The notes below the pieces were generated by a model. The model had not been told where the DNA came from, ran no database searches, and worked only from the letters and a program-made list of their open reading frames with translations. A program made the position numbers and the translations under genes. A stretch of DNA of 64,000 nt from CAMTUH01 sp947084935 (GTDB taxonomy: Bacteria > Pseudomonadota > Gammaproteobacteria > Coxiellales > Coxiellaceae): contig CAMTUH010000003.1 of assembly GCA_947084935.1 (NCBI GenBank), forward strand, positions 1 through 64,000. The letters run 5' to 3'. This document shows positions 1-8,141 of this stretch, piece after piece (position 1 is the stretch's first letter; each line of letters begins with the position of its first letter).

Positions 1-125
1 ATGCAGCCCACGGTCAGTAATTGCCAAAAGGCAAACCACTGGTCGCGTTTAAAAGTGAGGGAATACGTAACTTTTGTGTCGTGCTGGCGATCGCCAGCAT
101 CATCATTTAGACTATCGTCAGCCAT
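1..125 (-). CDS. N-terminal fragment of an unidentified protein, running off the window
   Basis: The reverse strand has an ATG at 125 preceded by AGGAG about seven bases upstream, and an open frame that continues to the window edge. The 41 visible residues begin with an acidic, Asp-rich stretch (MADDSLNDDAGD) followed by aromatic and hydrophobic residues (WFAFWQLLTVG). That pattern would fit a cytoplasmic N-terminus leading into a membrane segment, but too little is present to assign a family. The frame and ribosome binding site support a real gene; the function is unknown. Confidence 0.5.
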   Translation of the reverse strand, partial: MADDSLNDDAGDRQHDTKVTYSLTFKRDQWFAFWQLLTVGC

Positions 126-341
126 GATTAACTCCTATTCGGTTAATTGTGGTTAGTGGCGGTGGGGTGTTGATGCACTCCTCCGTCACGCTTCTTTTGT
201 AGCACCAACGAGCACAAAAATCAAGCGGTTAAAGATAAAGTAAATTCATTTCCGCAGCTATTTCTTGAATGTAATTAAATTAAAAATAAGTAAAGTAATG
301 TAGATTGGGCTGAATGAAATGTTTCCTATTACCAGTATTGG

Positions 342-1682
342 TTATCTCAGTTGATATTTTATTGAAGGCCCTTTTCCAACCTTCACGACTTTATTTTCTT
401 TAATTAAAGCAGCCAGTTTGCGGATGGCTGTATTGTGTGAGACCGACAAATAGCTTGCAATTTCTTTGGCGCTAACCTCTTTTTGCATTCTAATCAATGC
501 AACGATGCTTTCTCCTTCATCTTTGTATGTGGTTGGTTCTGGTTCGAAAAAAAATATTATTTTTACAAAGTCACCTTCCTCGTGATACTCAGGCCTCTTC
601 AGACCCGCTTTTCGACAACTGTCGTAGATGAGCTTAATTCCTGTGCCACGCGTTTCAACCAAATGCAGTTTATAGGCCAATCTTGCTAGGAGTGGATTTC
701 GCAAATAAGTTGTCCCATCACCCAGGTTATTCATATCCACTAACCCGGGAAAACACCCAGGATTGAATATCTCTACTCGATCATCATAAACTGCAATTTT
801 TGTTGCACCGGGGATATTATATTTTCTGTGCAATAATGCATTAATAATAGCCTCACGCAACGCTTCTCTTGGGACGGGAAACACCCGCTTTAATTTCACA
901 CCACGCATTTCAAAATGGGTTGTTATCCATTGACTCACAATACTTAAGCTTTCAGAAGCCTGCTTATCAATGGTTCCAGAAACATCTTCAGTTTGAAGCA
1001 TATCTCTGCCCGCCACACCTTTAAATTGTGTACATCTCACCATGGCTTCAGGAATATAATCCTGTGGTGCTTCACAAAACATCAGTATTCCGGCTACGGT
1101 GGGCGCATAGGATTCTTTATTAGCAGGTAGTTCTTTAACAATTCGTTCAGACAATAAACGCTTTTTTGTAATGCGACCTTCAACAAACTGTGTTATCAAC
1201 TCATTCGAAAGTGCTTTATGAGGATCTACCGAAATAATTTCTTCATCATAGCTGATACGTTGTGCTTCACGACTCAGATCCTCTATATATTCAGGCGTTG
1301 CTTTACGTGTCGAAGATCCCACACGAATGTAGGTGCCATTATGCACACCCTTGCTTTTTAAAAAGTAAGGTTTCTTTGGCCCTATTGGAATCTCGATAAC
1401 TAATATCGACTTATTCGCTAAATTTTGTTCATAAACTTGAGCAATCAAGGTAGGTGCAGCTGCGTCATATAAACTATTGGGAAAATCATCGTATATTTTG
1501 TTGCGATCGCTGTCCGTAACACCAATCACTTCATGCGTCTTGTCATCTACACCAATAACGATACGCCCACCAGCAGCATTGGCAAAAGCAATACAGGTCT
1601 TGATTAACACTTCAAATTTTGGAAGTTGTGACTTAAATTCGATTAATTTCGACTCCCGATCAGGAAAAATGGGTTTGCTCAC
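342..1682 (-). CDS. AlbA_2 (Schlafen-type) domain and ATPase-like transcriptional regulator
   Basis: A 446-residue protein. Residues about 10-130 match the AlbA_2/Schlafen-type nucleic-acid-binding domain (ESKLIEFKSQ, then FANAAGGRIVIGVDD). Residues about 270-370 match the ATP-binding C-terminal domain of this regulator family (REAIINALLHRKY, VEIFNPG, RGTGIKLI). The last 60 residues look like a winged helix (VSAKEIASYLSVSHNTAIRK). Members of the family are annotated as putative transcriptional regulators, often in accessory regions. The start is GTG at 1682, chosen because AGGAAG lies just upstream. A 17-base direct repeat in its leader may be an operator. The ligand and targets are unknown. 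Confidence 0.85.
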   Translation of the reverse strand: MSKPIFPDRESKLIEFKSQLPKFEVLIKTCIAFANAAGGRIVIGVDDKTHEVIGVTDSDRNKIYDDFPNSLYDAAAPTLIAQVYEQNLANKSILVIEIPIGPKKPYFLKSKGVHNGTYIRVGSSTRKATPEYIEDLSREAQRISYDEEIISVDPHKALSNELITQFVEGRITKKRLLSERIVKELPANKESYAPTVAGILMFCEAPQDYIPEAMVRCTQFKGVAGRDMLQTEDVSGTIDKQASESLSIVSQWITTHFEMRGVKLKRVFPVPREALREAIINALLHRKYNIPGATKIAVYDDRVEIFNPGCFPGLVDMNNLGDGTTYLRNPLLARLAYKLHLVETRGTGIKLIYDSCRKAGLKRPEYHEEGDFVKIIFFFEPEPTTYKDEGESIVALIRMQKEVSAKEIASYLSVSHNTAIRKLAALIKENKVVKVGKGPSIKYQLR

Positions 1683-1723
1683 GGTACTTCCTTTAGGCTC
1701 CGGTTAATGCGCCAGAGCCATTA

Positions 1724-1769
1724 TCTCACCAATCTCACCAGACTTCAACAAACCTCACCAATCTCACCA
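1724..1769 (-). promoter_or_regulatory. Direct repeat pair upstream of the AlbA_2 regulator
   Basis: Two copies of a 17-base unit, (T/C)CTCACCAATCTCACCA, lie at 1724-1740 and 1753-1769. They differ only at the first base and their starts are 29 bases apart. Each unit is itself a tandem of CTCACCA half-units. They sit 42-87 bases upstream of the GTG start at 1682. Four half-sites with near-helical spacing would suit a dimeric DNA-binding protein, perhaps the regulator itself; this is inference. Confidence 0.45.
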
Positions 1770-1798
1770 TTAAGACTAAAACCGCACTAACGGCGCAT

Positions 1799-3304
1799 TC
1801 ATTGTCGATCCAGCTGCCGATACCCCAGCGCCTCAGCCACGTGGTGCTGCTGGATCTGTTCCGCGGTGTCCAAATCGGCGATGGTGCGCGCCAGCTTTAA
1901 AATACGGTGATATCCACGTGTAGAAACTTGTAACCGCATCATTGTTTTTTCGAGAGTGGTTTTGATCTCATTTGACAGACAACAGTGCTCCTGCATTTCT
2001 TGTGGTGACAGCAATGCATTGGGTTTATTGCTGCGATGTGATTGCCGTTCGCGCGCTTCGACGACGCGCTGACGAACCACCGCGCTGCCCACGTTTTCAC
2101 TGCTGCTCAAAGTAAAGTGGGATATTGGAACAGAGGGAACTTCAACGTGCATATCAATGCGATCCAGCAACGGGCCCGACAACCTCGAACGATACCGCTG
2201 CACTTGTTCGCTCGTGCACTGACATCGTCCGCGCGCATCACCCAAATATCCGCAGGGACACGGATTCATCGCAGCGATCAACTGAAATCGAGCGGGAAAT
2301 TCGACACGATACGATGCGCGAGAAATCGTAATCGTTCCTTCTTCCAACGGTTCACGCAAGGTTTCCAGTACGTGGCGATTAAATTCGGGTAATTCATCTA
2401 AAAATAAAACGCCGCGATGCGCGAGTGTAATTTCGCCCGGATGCGGTGGACTGCTACCACCCACCAACGCCACGCTCGAGGTGGTATGATGCGGGGATCG
2501 AAACGGACGCTGCTTCCATTTTTTACTGTCAAATCCGTGCCGACAGATCGAATAAATCGCGGCCACTTCTAGCGCTTCTTCGTCTGTCATCTCGGGTAAT
2601 ATGCTGGGAAAACGCATGGCGAGCATGGTTTTTCCTGTGCCCGGCGGCCCAATGAATAATGCACTGTGTCCACCCGCTGCGGCAATTTCTAGAGCGCGCT
2701 TGGCTTGCTCCTGGCCGTTAATCTCTTTGAGATCATGCGGAAAATAACCCACTAAATCGTGATTACTCTGAGATTTTATTTCGGGCAGCGTTTCTAAGCC
2801 CCGCAAATAAGAGCACACTTGAATTAAGTCGGTCGCGACAAAAAGATTGTTTGGCATGCCCAATGAAGCCTCGTCACCGTTTCCAACGGGCATAATAAGC
2901 TTGCGTGATGTTTGACGCGTAGCGATCGCAAAAGGCAGCGCACTACGGATCGGCCTTAATTCTCCCGACAGCGCCAGCTCTCCACCAAATTCATAATCCG
3001 ATAACGGCTCTTTGGGAATTTGCTCGGAAGCCGCGAGAATACCAAGCGCAATCGCTAAATCGAATCGACTCCCTTCTTTGGGCAAATCCGCGGGTGCTAA
3101 ATTAACCGTGATGCGTCCACGGGGAAATGCAAACCGGCAATTCATAATCGCGCTGCGCACGCGGTGCTGACTTTCCCGCACCGCCGTTTCCGGAAGTCCC
3201 GCGATCGAAAAACGCGGTAATCCGCTCGACAAATGAACTTCCACGGTGACGAGCGGCGAAGCAATCCCCGCGCTCGCACGACTGTACGCGATGGCTAACG
3301 ACAC
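1799..3304 (-). CDS. comM: YifB/ComM-family Mg-chelatase-like AAA+ ATPase
   Basis: A full-length 501-residue YifB/ComM protein. The N-terminal Lon-like ChlI domain (residues about 1-170) carries the family sequences GLPETAVRESQHRVRSA and NLAPADLPKEGSRFDLAIA. The AAA+ core has Walker A GPPGTGKT at 219-226 and Walker B VLFLDELPEF at about 299-308, and a Mg-chelatase C-terminal domain follows. ComM is a hexameric helicase that promotes branch migration during integration of DNA in natural transformation; that role is known from Vibrio and Acinetobacter and is inferred here. The start is GTG at 3304. ubiK ends 11 bases upstream, so the two are probably co-transcribed. Confidence 0.93.
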   Translation of the reverse strand: MSLAIAYSRASAGIASPLVTVEVHLSSGLPRFSIAGLPETAVRESQHRVRSAIMNCRFAFPRGRITVNLAPADLPKEGSRFDLAIALGILAASEQIPKEPLSDYEFGGELALSGELRPIRSALPFAIATRQTSRKLIMPVGNGDEASLGMPNNLFVATDLIQVCSYLRGLETLPEIKSQSNHDLVGYFPHDLKEINGQEQAKRALEIAAAGGHSALFIGPPGTGKTMLAMRFPSILPEMTDEEALEVAAIYSICRHGFDSKKWKQRPFRSPHHTTSSVALVGGSSPPHPGEITLAHRGVLFLDELPEFNRHVLETLREPLEEGTITISRASYRVEFPARFQLIAAMNPCPCGYLGDARGRCQCTSEQVQRYRSRLSGPLLDRIDMHVEVPSVPISHFTLSSSENVGSAVVRQRVVEARERQSHRSNKPNALLSPQEMQEHCCLSNEIKTTLEKTMMRLQVSTRGYHRILKLARTIADLDTAEQIQQHHVAEALGYRQLDRQ

Positions 3305-3315
3305 GGTGAGCCGAA

Positions 3316-3567
3316 TTATTCGCGTTCAAGGTTTTTGATTTGTTTTTCCAACTGCTCTAATTTGGCGCGCGTTCGCTCCAGCACTTTGGTCTGCGCGTCA
3401 AATTCTTCGCGCGTGACCAAATCCATTTTGCTGAACGCACTGTGCAGAACACCCCGAAAATTTTTTTCGATGTCTTTCGGGAGATTCGTCAATCCCGGCG
3501 GCAGCGAATCCAGCAGTCGATGCACCACTTCATTGATGTGTTTTGGATCAAATTTTACATCCGTCAT
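3316..3567 (-). CDS. ubiK: Ubiquinone biosynthesis accessory factor UbiK (YqiC/BMFP family)
   Basis: An 83-residue protein of the BMFP/YqiC family. The N-terminal half contains the amphipathic stretch around LDSLPPGLTNLPKDIEKNFR, and the C-terminal half is a predicted coiled coil (FDAQTKVLERTRAKLEQLEKQIKNLE). In E. coli and Salmonella UbiK forms a complex with UbiJ and is needed for efficient aerobic ubiquinone synthesis. Length and coiled coil agree with the family. It is followed 11 bases later by comM on the same strand, a common arrangement in gammaproteobacteria. Confidence 0.88.
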   Translation of the reverse strand: MTDVKFDPKHINEVVHRLLDSLPPGLTNLPKDIEKNFRGVLHSAFSKMDLVTREEFDAQTKVLERTRAKLEQLEKQIKNLERE

Positions 3568-3730
3568 AATGGGTTCCTTATATTGGTATTAATTATGCCC
3601 GTTATTAACCAGAATACACCGCTTTTTTAAAAAAACTATACCGGGATTGTAAAAATTAAGATTTTTTTAATATTTGTGTGCTACGGTGAAATTTCTCGCT
3701 TTTTTAAACAACACCAAAAAGGAGAAATCC

Positions 3731-3976
3731 ATGAGTCGTGAAAATAACAACGAAAAACAGTCAGTAGCGCAGAACAGACTTCCTGACAACTACGGCAACC
3801 GCTCCCTCGGGTTTTTTGGCCCTCAGCCGGCTACCCAACGACAATCTGCGGGTGAATTCAACAAAGGTAAATTCGTCATCGGCTGCTTCAATGATGGCGG
3901 AATGAATAGCCGACATGCCACCGAAGCTGCAGACACTAGCACTAGCAGAGTATCACTCGGTCATTGCGCGGAATAA
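3731..3976 (+). CDS. Orphan small protein, function unknown
   Basis: An 81-residue reading frame. The ATG at 3731 was chosen over an upstream in-frame start because AAGGAG lies directly before it, and a strong hairpin terminator follows the stop by 15 bases. The protein is rich in Asn, Gln, Ser and Gly, with no signal peptide or membrane segment. It holds two Cys, and its C-terminus is Ser/Thr-rich (DTSTSRVSLGHCAE). I recognise no family. The tidy expression signals argue that it is a real, independently transcribed gene. It could be a secreted effector fragment, a peptide precursor or a lineage-specific protein. Confidence 0.6.
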   Translation: MSRENNNEKQSVAQNRLPDNYGNRSLGFFGPQPATQRQSAGEFNKGKFVIGCFNDGGMNSRHATEAADTSTSRVSLGHCAE

Positions 3977-3991
3977 AAGTTCAAAATCTAC

Positions 3992-4019
3992 GGGTGGGCT
4001 TACACAGCCCACCCTTTCT
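3992..4019 (+). terminator. Rho-independent terminator after the small orphan gene
   Basis: A perfect 9-bp stem, GGGTGGGCT paired with AGCCCACCC around a TACAC loop, at 3992-4014, followed by a short T run. It begins 15 bases after the stop codon of the small gene ending at 3976. Confidence 0.8.
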
Positions 4020-4145
4020 GGAACAACAAAACCCACGGGGCACCAGCAACCGGCTCCCTCGGCAATAGCTTCATTTGTTTTTCCGTGACACCTCCCTTAT
4101 ACTTTCTTTATCCTCCGTCTCATTCCGACGCCAAGCAGATACGTT

Positions 4146-5096
4146 ATGCTTATTAACAACATCCTCAACGCTATCGGAAAAACTCCCACTGTCCAATTTC
4201 ATCGCATTGGTAAAGAATTGCCCTGTGAACTGTACGGCAAGTGTGAATTTCTCAATCCGGGCGGATCGGTAAAAGATCGTATTGGTTACGCCATGGTGGA
4301 AGCCGCCGAGCGCGCGGGAAAAATTAAGCCCGGTGATACATTAATCGAACCCACCTCAGGCAATACGGGCATCGGCATCGCATTAGCCGCCGCGGTAAAA
4401 GGTTATCACGCCATCATCACCATGCCCGAAAAGATGAGCCACGAAAAACAGGTCGTCATCGAAGCATTGGGCGCTAAAATTTATCGCACCCCCACCGAAG
4501 CGGCTTGGGATTCCCCCGAGAGTCATATTTCGCTCGCGAAAAAATTAAATAAAGAAATTCCCCACTCGTATATCCTCGATCAATACGCTAACCCGGAAAA
4601 TCCGGATATCCATTATCGAACTACCGCGCAAGAAATGTGGGACGACGTGGGCGAGCGTTTAGCGATGGTGGTTATGGGTGTGGGTACGGGTGGCACTATC
4701 ACCGGTGTCGCTAAAAAACTCAAAGAATTAAATCCCAAAATACAAATCATCGGCGTCGATCCCATCGGATCGATTTTGGGTGGCGGAACCGAAGTAAAAC
4801 CGTATCTCGTTGAGGGCATCGGTTACGATTTTATTCCCGATGTATTAGACAACGATCTCATCGACGAATACATTAAAATTAGCGACAAAGATTCTTTTTT
4901 AATGGCACGACGACTGATTCGCGAAGAAGGATTATTGGTGGGTGGATCGTCGGGTAGTGCCGTGTGGGCTGCTTTACAAGCGGCTAAACGACTAAAAAAA
5001 GGAGATCGCTGCGTGGTTTTATTGCCCGACTCCATTCGAAATTATTTAACGAAATTTGTGGATGATTCCTGGATGAAGGAGCACCATTTCCTGTGA
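4146..5096 (+). CDS. PLP-dependent cystathionine beta-synthase, without Bateman domain
   Basis: A 316-residue fold-type II PLP enzyme. The PLP lysine is K43 in GGSVKDR, and the cofactor phosphate loop is GVGTGGTITG. The stretch SPESHISLAKKL, then ILDQYANPENPDIHY, is closer to cystathionine beta-synthases than to CysK or CysM. The predicted reaction is homocysteine plus serine to cystathionine. The C-terminal CBS-pair regulatory domain of animal and yeast enzymes is absent. It overlaps the next gene by four bases, so the two steps of reverse transsulfuration are translationally coupled. The alternative is an O-acetylserine cysteine synthase; the partner gene favours cystathionine beta-synthase. 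Confidence 0.85.
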   Translation: MLINNILNAIGKTPTVQFHRIGKELPCELYGKCEFLNPGGSVKDRIGYAMVEAAERAGKIKPGDTLIEPTSGNTGIGIALAAAVKGYHAIITMPEKMSHEKQVVIEALGAKIYRTPTEAAWDSPESHISLAKKLNKEIPHSYILDQYANPENPDIHYRTTAQEMWDDVGERLAMVVMGVGTGGTITGVAKKLKELNPKIQIIGVDPIGSILGGGTEVKPYLVEGIGYDFIPDVLDNDLIDEYIKISDKDSFLMARRLIREEGLLVGGSSGSAVWAALQAAKRLKKGDRCVVLLPDSIRNYLTKFVDDSWMKEHHFL

Positions 5097-6256
5097 CAAC
5101 GAAAAATAAAAAATCTGCTCTTGCGACGCGCGTGATCCACGCCGGCCAGCACCCCGACCCAACGACGGGCGCTGTCATGACACCGATTTACGCTACTTCC
5201 ACGTACGCGCAAAAAAGCCCGGGCGTGCACCACGGATTTGAATATTCCCGAACGCAAAATCCCACGCGCTTTGCGTACGAGCGCTGTGTCGCGGATTTAG
5301 AATCCGGCACACACGGTTTTGCTTTTGCTTCCGGCATGTCGGCTATTGCAACGGTTTTAGAATTATTGCAGCCCGGTGATCACGTTGTTGCGATGGACGA
5401 TGTGTACGGCGGCACTTATCGATTATTTGAACACGTGCGAAAACGCTCGGCCGGTTTGTCTTTTTCATTCGTTGATTTTACCGATGAAAAAAAAGTTCGC
5501 GAGGCCATCCAATCCAACACGAAAATGATCTGGGTGGAATCGCCCAGCAATCCCATGCTGAAAGTGGTTGATCTGGCTAAAATCGCGGCCCTGGCAAAAA
5601 AGCATAAACTGATTTCCGTCTGCGACAATACGTTTGCAACGCCCCTGTTACAAAGGCCTCTGGAATTGGGCTTTGATCTCGTCATGCACTCTGCGACAAA
5701 ATATTTAAATGGGCACTCCGATGTGATCAGTGGAATCGTCGTGGTGGGCGATAATAAAAAATTAGCCTCCGATTTAAAATATTTGCAAAATGCCGTGGGA
5801 TCGGTGGCTTCACCGATGGACAGTTTTTTGGTGTTGCGCGGTTTAAAGACGTTGGATGTACGCATGAAACGGCATTGTGATAATGCGGCCGAATTAGCGC
5901 CGTGGTTACAAAAACACCCCAAAGTAAAACGCGTGTATTATCCGGGGTTAGTTCAACATCCGCAGCATCTTTTGGCGAAAAAACAAATGAGTCAGTTCGG
6001 CGGCATGATTTCCGTTGAATTAAAATGCACGCTGGCCGAGACTAAAAAAATGCTCGAACGCTGTCGTATTTTCACCTTGGCAGAAAGTCTCGGCGGCGTT
6101 GAAAGTTTAATTGAGCACCCCGCCATTATGACGCACGCAACGATTCCAAAAGCCGAACGCGAAAAACTCGGCATTACCGATGGATTTATTCGCTTGTCCG
6201 TCGGTATCGAAGACGTTAATGATTTGCGCGATGATCTGGTGGGAGCTTTGAAATAA
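5093..6256 (+). CDS. Cystathionine gamma-lyase/gamma-synthase (Cys/Met metabolism PLP enzyme)
   Basis: A 387-residue fold-type I PLP enzyme of the Cys/Met family. The PLP lysine is K203 in HSATKYLNGHSD. Other conserved features are YSRTQNPTR, the glycine-rich SGMSAI and the C-terminal ESLGGVESLIEHPA and IRLSVGIED. Sequence alone does not separate cystathionine gamma-lyase from gamma-synthase. Coupling to a cystathionine beta-synthase by a GTGA overlap (start GTG at 5093) makes the lyase reaction, cystathionine to cysteine plus 2-oxobutyrate and ammonia, the better guess. AAGGAG lies about 12 bases upstream of the GTG, within the previous gene. Confidence 0.88.
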   Translation: MTTKNKKSALATRVIHAGQHPDPTTGAVMTPIYATSTYAQKSPGVHHGFEYSRTQNPTRFAYERCVADLESGTHGFAFASGMSAIATVLELLQPGDHVVAMDDVYGGTYRLFEHVRKRSAGLSFSFVDFTDEKKVREAIQSNTKMIWVESPSNPMLKVVDLAKIAALAKKHKLISVCDNTFATPLLQRPLELGFDLVMHSATKYLNGHSDVISGIVVVGDNKKLASDLKYLQNAVGSVASPMDSFLVLRGLKTLDVRMKRHCDNAAELAPWLQKHPKVKRVYYPGLVQHPQHLLAKKQMSQFGGMISVELKCTLAETKKMLERCRIFTLAESLGGVESLIEHPAIMTHATIPKAEREKLGITDGFIRLSVGIEDVNDLRDDLVGALK

Positions 6257-6300
6257 AGGCCCTGGCATCGCCATGCCAATCGTACTCAACCCCCGCTGCG

Positions 6301-6389
6301 TCATTGCGAGGACCCCGAGCTTCGAGGGGGCCGAAGCAATCCAGAATTAATCCTAGATTGCCGCGGCGCCTAACGGCGCCTCGCAATGA
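6301..6389. repeat. Intergenic palindromic repeat, family 1
   Basis: Terminal inverted repeats TCATTGCGAGG (6301-6311) and CCTCGCAATGA (6379-6389) bracket an internal AAGCAATCCAG/CTAGATTGCC match and a self-complementary GGCGCCTAACGGCGCC. The unit resembles the short palindromic elements widespread between genes of rickettsial and legionellalean genomes. It fills the space between the lyase gene and the convergent 112-residue gene and may act as a two-way terminator. Confidence 0.75.
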
Positions 6390-6412
6390 CAGAAAGGAAT
6401 AATGAGACACCC

Positions 6413-6751
6413 CTATTCTCCGTGCAGCATGCGCCACGATGCATCTAATCCGTACTGAAATAATTTTGCTGCAGTAGAAGCAACAAAATATTTCATTTGA
6501 TCGGGCGCGAATCCGTGCTCAAAGCTCGCATCGATTGCTCCGTCCACCGCCGCCTTGATCAACTCCTTGTTAAAACCCATGTCCGTGCATCCCACAATAC
6601 CCACCAGCGCCAAATTGGCGATAATCACTATTTTCCCCAGCGGTTTTAGCAGCTTGCGGTAAAATGGTCGTCGCGGGGGCTTGGGCCAATAACCAAATCC
6701 ATTGAGCGCAATATTTTTTCCTTGAAGTGCCTTGTTTGTGGGGTTTTTCAT
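6413..6751 (-). CDS. Small single-pass membrane protein, unknown function
   Basis: A 112-residue protein. The start at 6751 has an AAGGAG ribosome binding site eight bases upstream. A basic, proline-rich N-terminus (KPPRRPFYRKLLKP) is followed by one hydrophobic segment, IVIIANLALVGIVG, at about residues 41-54, and then an amphipathic tail. The positive residues before the segment suggest that the N-terminus stays inside. I recognise no family. It is convergent with the transsulfuration pair and divergent from metK. Confidence 0.6.
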   Translation of the reverse strand: MKNPTNKALQGKNIALNGFGYWPKPPRRPFYRKLLKPLGKIVIIANLALVGIVGCTDMGFNKELIKAAVDGAIDASFEHGFAPDQMKYFVASTAAKLFQYGLDASWRMLHGE

Positions 6752-6916
6752 ATGCTTATCTCCTTGCCGTATGTACTCCCTACGTACTCATTTCGTTATC
6801 ATAGTCCTTCTTTTTTCGGGAAACAAGATTATTTTTGTGACCAAAATTTTACCGCGCGCCTTATTTTTTCTACGCACAGTTGCATTTATCAAAAATTCCA
6901 TTAGTATTGGCAAACT

Positions 6917-8104
6917 ATGAGTTACTGGACCGTTTTCACCTCTGAATCTGTCTCGGAAGGACACCCCGACAAAGTCGCCGATCAAATTTCTGACGCTATT
7001 TTAGACGCGCTCATTGCGAAAGACCCGAACTGCCGTGTTGCCTGTGAATCCGTTGTTAAGTCGGGCATGGTATTCGTCGCCGGTGAAATACGAACCGCTG
7101 CCTGGGTAGACATTGAACAAATCGTTCGAGACACCGTTTTATCCATTGGCTATAACGACCCACGCATCGGATTCGACGGAGAAACCTGCGCGGTGGTTTC
7201 TGCGATTGGGAAACAATCTCCCGACATCGCTCTGGGTGTGGATCAACGCGAAGACCAAGAATTAGGCGCAGGCGATCAAGGTTTAATGTTCGGCTATGCT
7301 TCGCGGGAAACGGATGTGTTAATGCCGGCTCCCATCACGTACGCGCATCGCTTAATGCAACAGCAAGCCCGCTTGCGTAAAGAAGGTGTTTTAACGTGGT
7401 TACGACCCGATGCAAAATCACAGGTGACGTTGCGTTACGAAAATGGAAAACCCGTTGCTGTCGATTGCGTCGTACTCTCCACGCAACACAATCCGGAAAT
7501 TTCCCAAAAAGATTTACACGAAGCCGTCATCGAAGAAATTATTAAACCCATTCTCCCTGCAAAATGGTTGCATAAAGAGACTCGATATCTGGTCAATCCC
7601 ACGGGCCGATTTGTTATCGGCGGCCCCGTCGGTGACTGTGGATTAACGGGAAGAAAAATTATCGTCGACACCTACGGCGGAATGGCGCGTCACGGGGGCG
7701 GTTGCTTCTCTGGAAAAGATCCTTCTAAAGTGGATCGTTCTGCCGCTTACGCCGCACGATACGTTGCGAAGAATATCGTTGCTGCCGGATTAGCCGACCG
7801 CTGCGAAATACAAGTATCGTACGCGATTGGAATTCCCGAACCGACTTCAATCAGCGTGGAAACGTTTGGCACAGGGAGAGTTGATAATCATCGAATCGAA
7901 CAATTAATACATGAATTTTTTGATTTACGTCCCGGCGCTATTATTAAATCCTTGGATTTATTACATCCTATCTACAAACAAACGGCTGCCTACGGTCATT
8001 TTGGCCGTGAAGAACCTGGGTTTACCTGGGAGCGGACGGATAAAGCCGATGCCTTACGCGAAGCCGCTGGAATCAAATATGAAGAACGATTGTCCAGTCA
8101 TTGA
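6917..8104 (+). CDS. metK: S-adenosylmethionine synthetase
   Basis: A 395-residue MetK of normal length. It makes S-adenosylmethionine from methionine and ATP. Family motifs are intact: SEGHPDKVADQISDAILD at the N-terminus, GAGDQGLMFGYA, and the P-loop-like GGGCFSGKDPSKVDRSAAY, where Cys replaces the Ala usual in E. coli. No good Shine-Dalgarno is visible before the ATG, and I see no SAM-binding riboswitch in the 165-base leader. It lies just ahead of ahcY, so production of SAM and clearance of the SAH left after methylation are encoded together. Confidence 0.96.
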   Translation: MSYWTVFTSESVSEGHPDKVADQISDAILDALIAKDPNCRVACESVVKSGMVFVAGEIRTAAWVDIEQIVRDTVLSIGYNDPRIGFDGETCAVVSAIGKQSPDIALGVDQREDQELGAGDQGLMFGYASRETDVLMPAPITYAHRLMQQQARLRKEGVLTWLRPDAKSQVTLRYENGKPVAVDCVVLSTQHNPEISQKDLHEAVIEEIIKPILPAKWLHKETRYLVNPTGRFVIGGPVGDCGLTGRKIIVDTYGGMARHGGGCFSGKDPSKVDRSAAYAARYVAKNIVAAGLADRCEIQVSYAIGIPEPTSISVETFGTGRVDNHRIEQLIHEFFDLRPGAIIKSLDLLHPIYKQTAAYGHFGREEPGFTWERTDKADALREAAGIKYEERLSSH

Positions 8105-8141
8105 AATCACTCCGTTTAATTCGAAACGATCGGGATCCATC

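Noticed and set aside
3674..3730. Longer form of the small gene starting at 3674
   Set aside because: The extension (about 19 residues) has no ribosome binding site, whereas AAGGAG lies directly before 3731.
5416..5922. 168-residue open frame antisense to the cystathionine lyase gene
   Set aside because: It lies wholly inside a well-supported gene, has no ribosome binding site and no recognisable domain, so it is a reading-frame shadow.
6752..6916. Possible SAM-responsive riboswitch in the metK leader
   Set aside because: The 165-base leader has no recognisable SAM-I, SAM-II or SAH riboswitch core pairing pattern and no terminator hairpin before the start codon.
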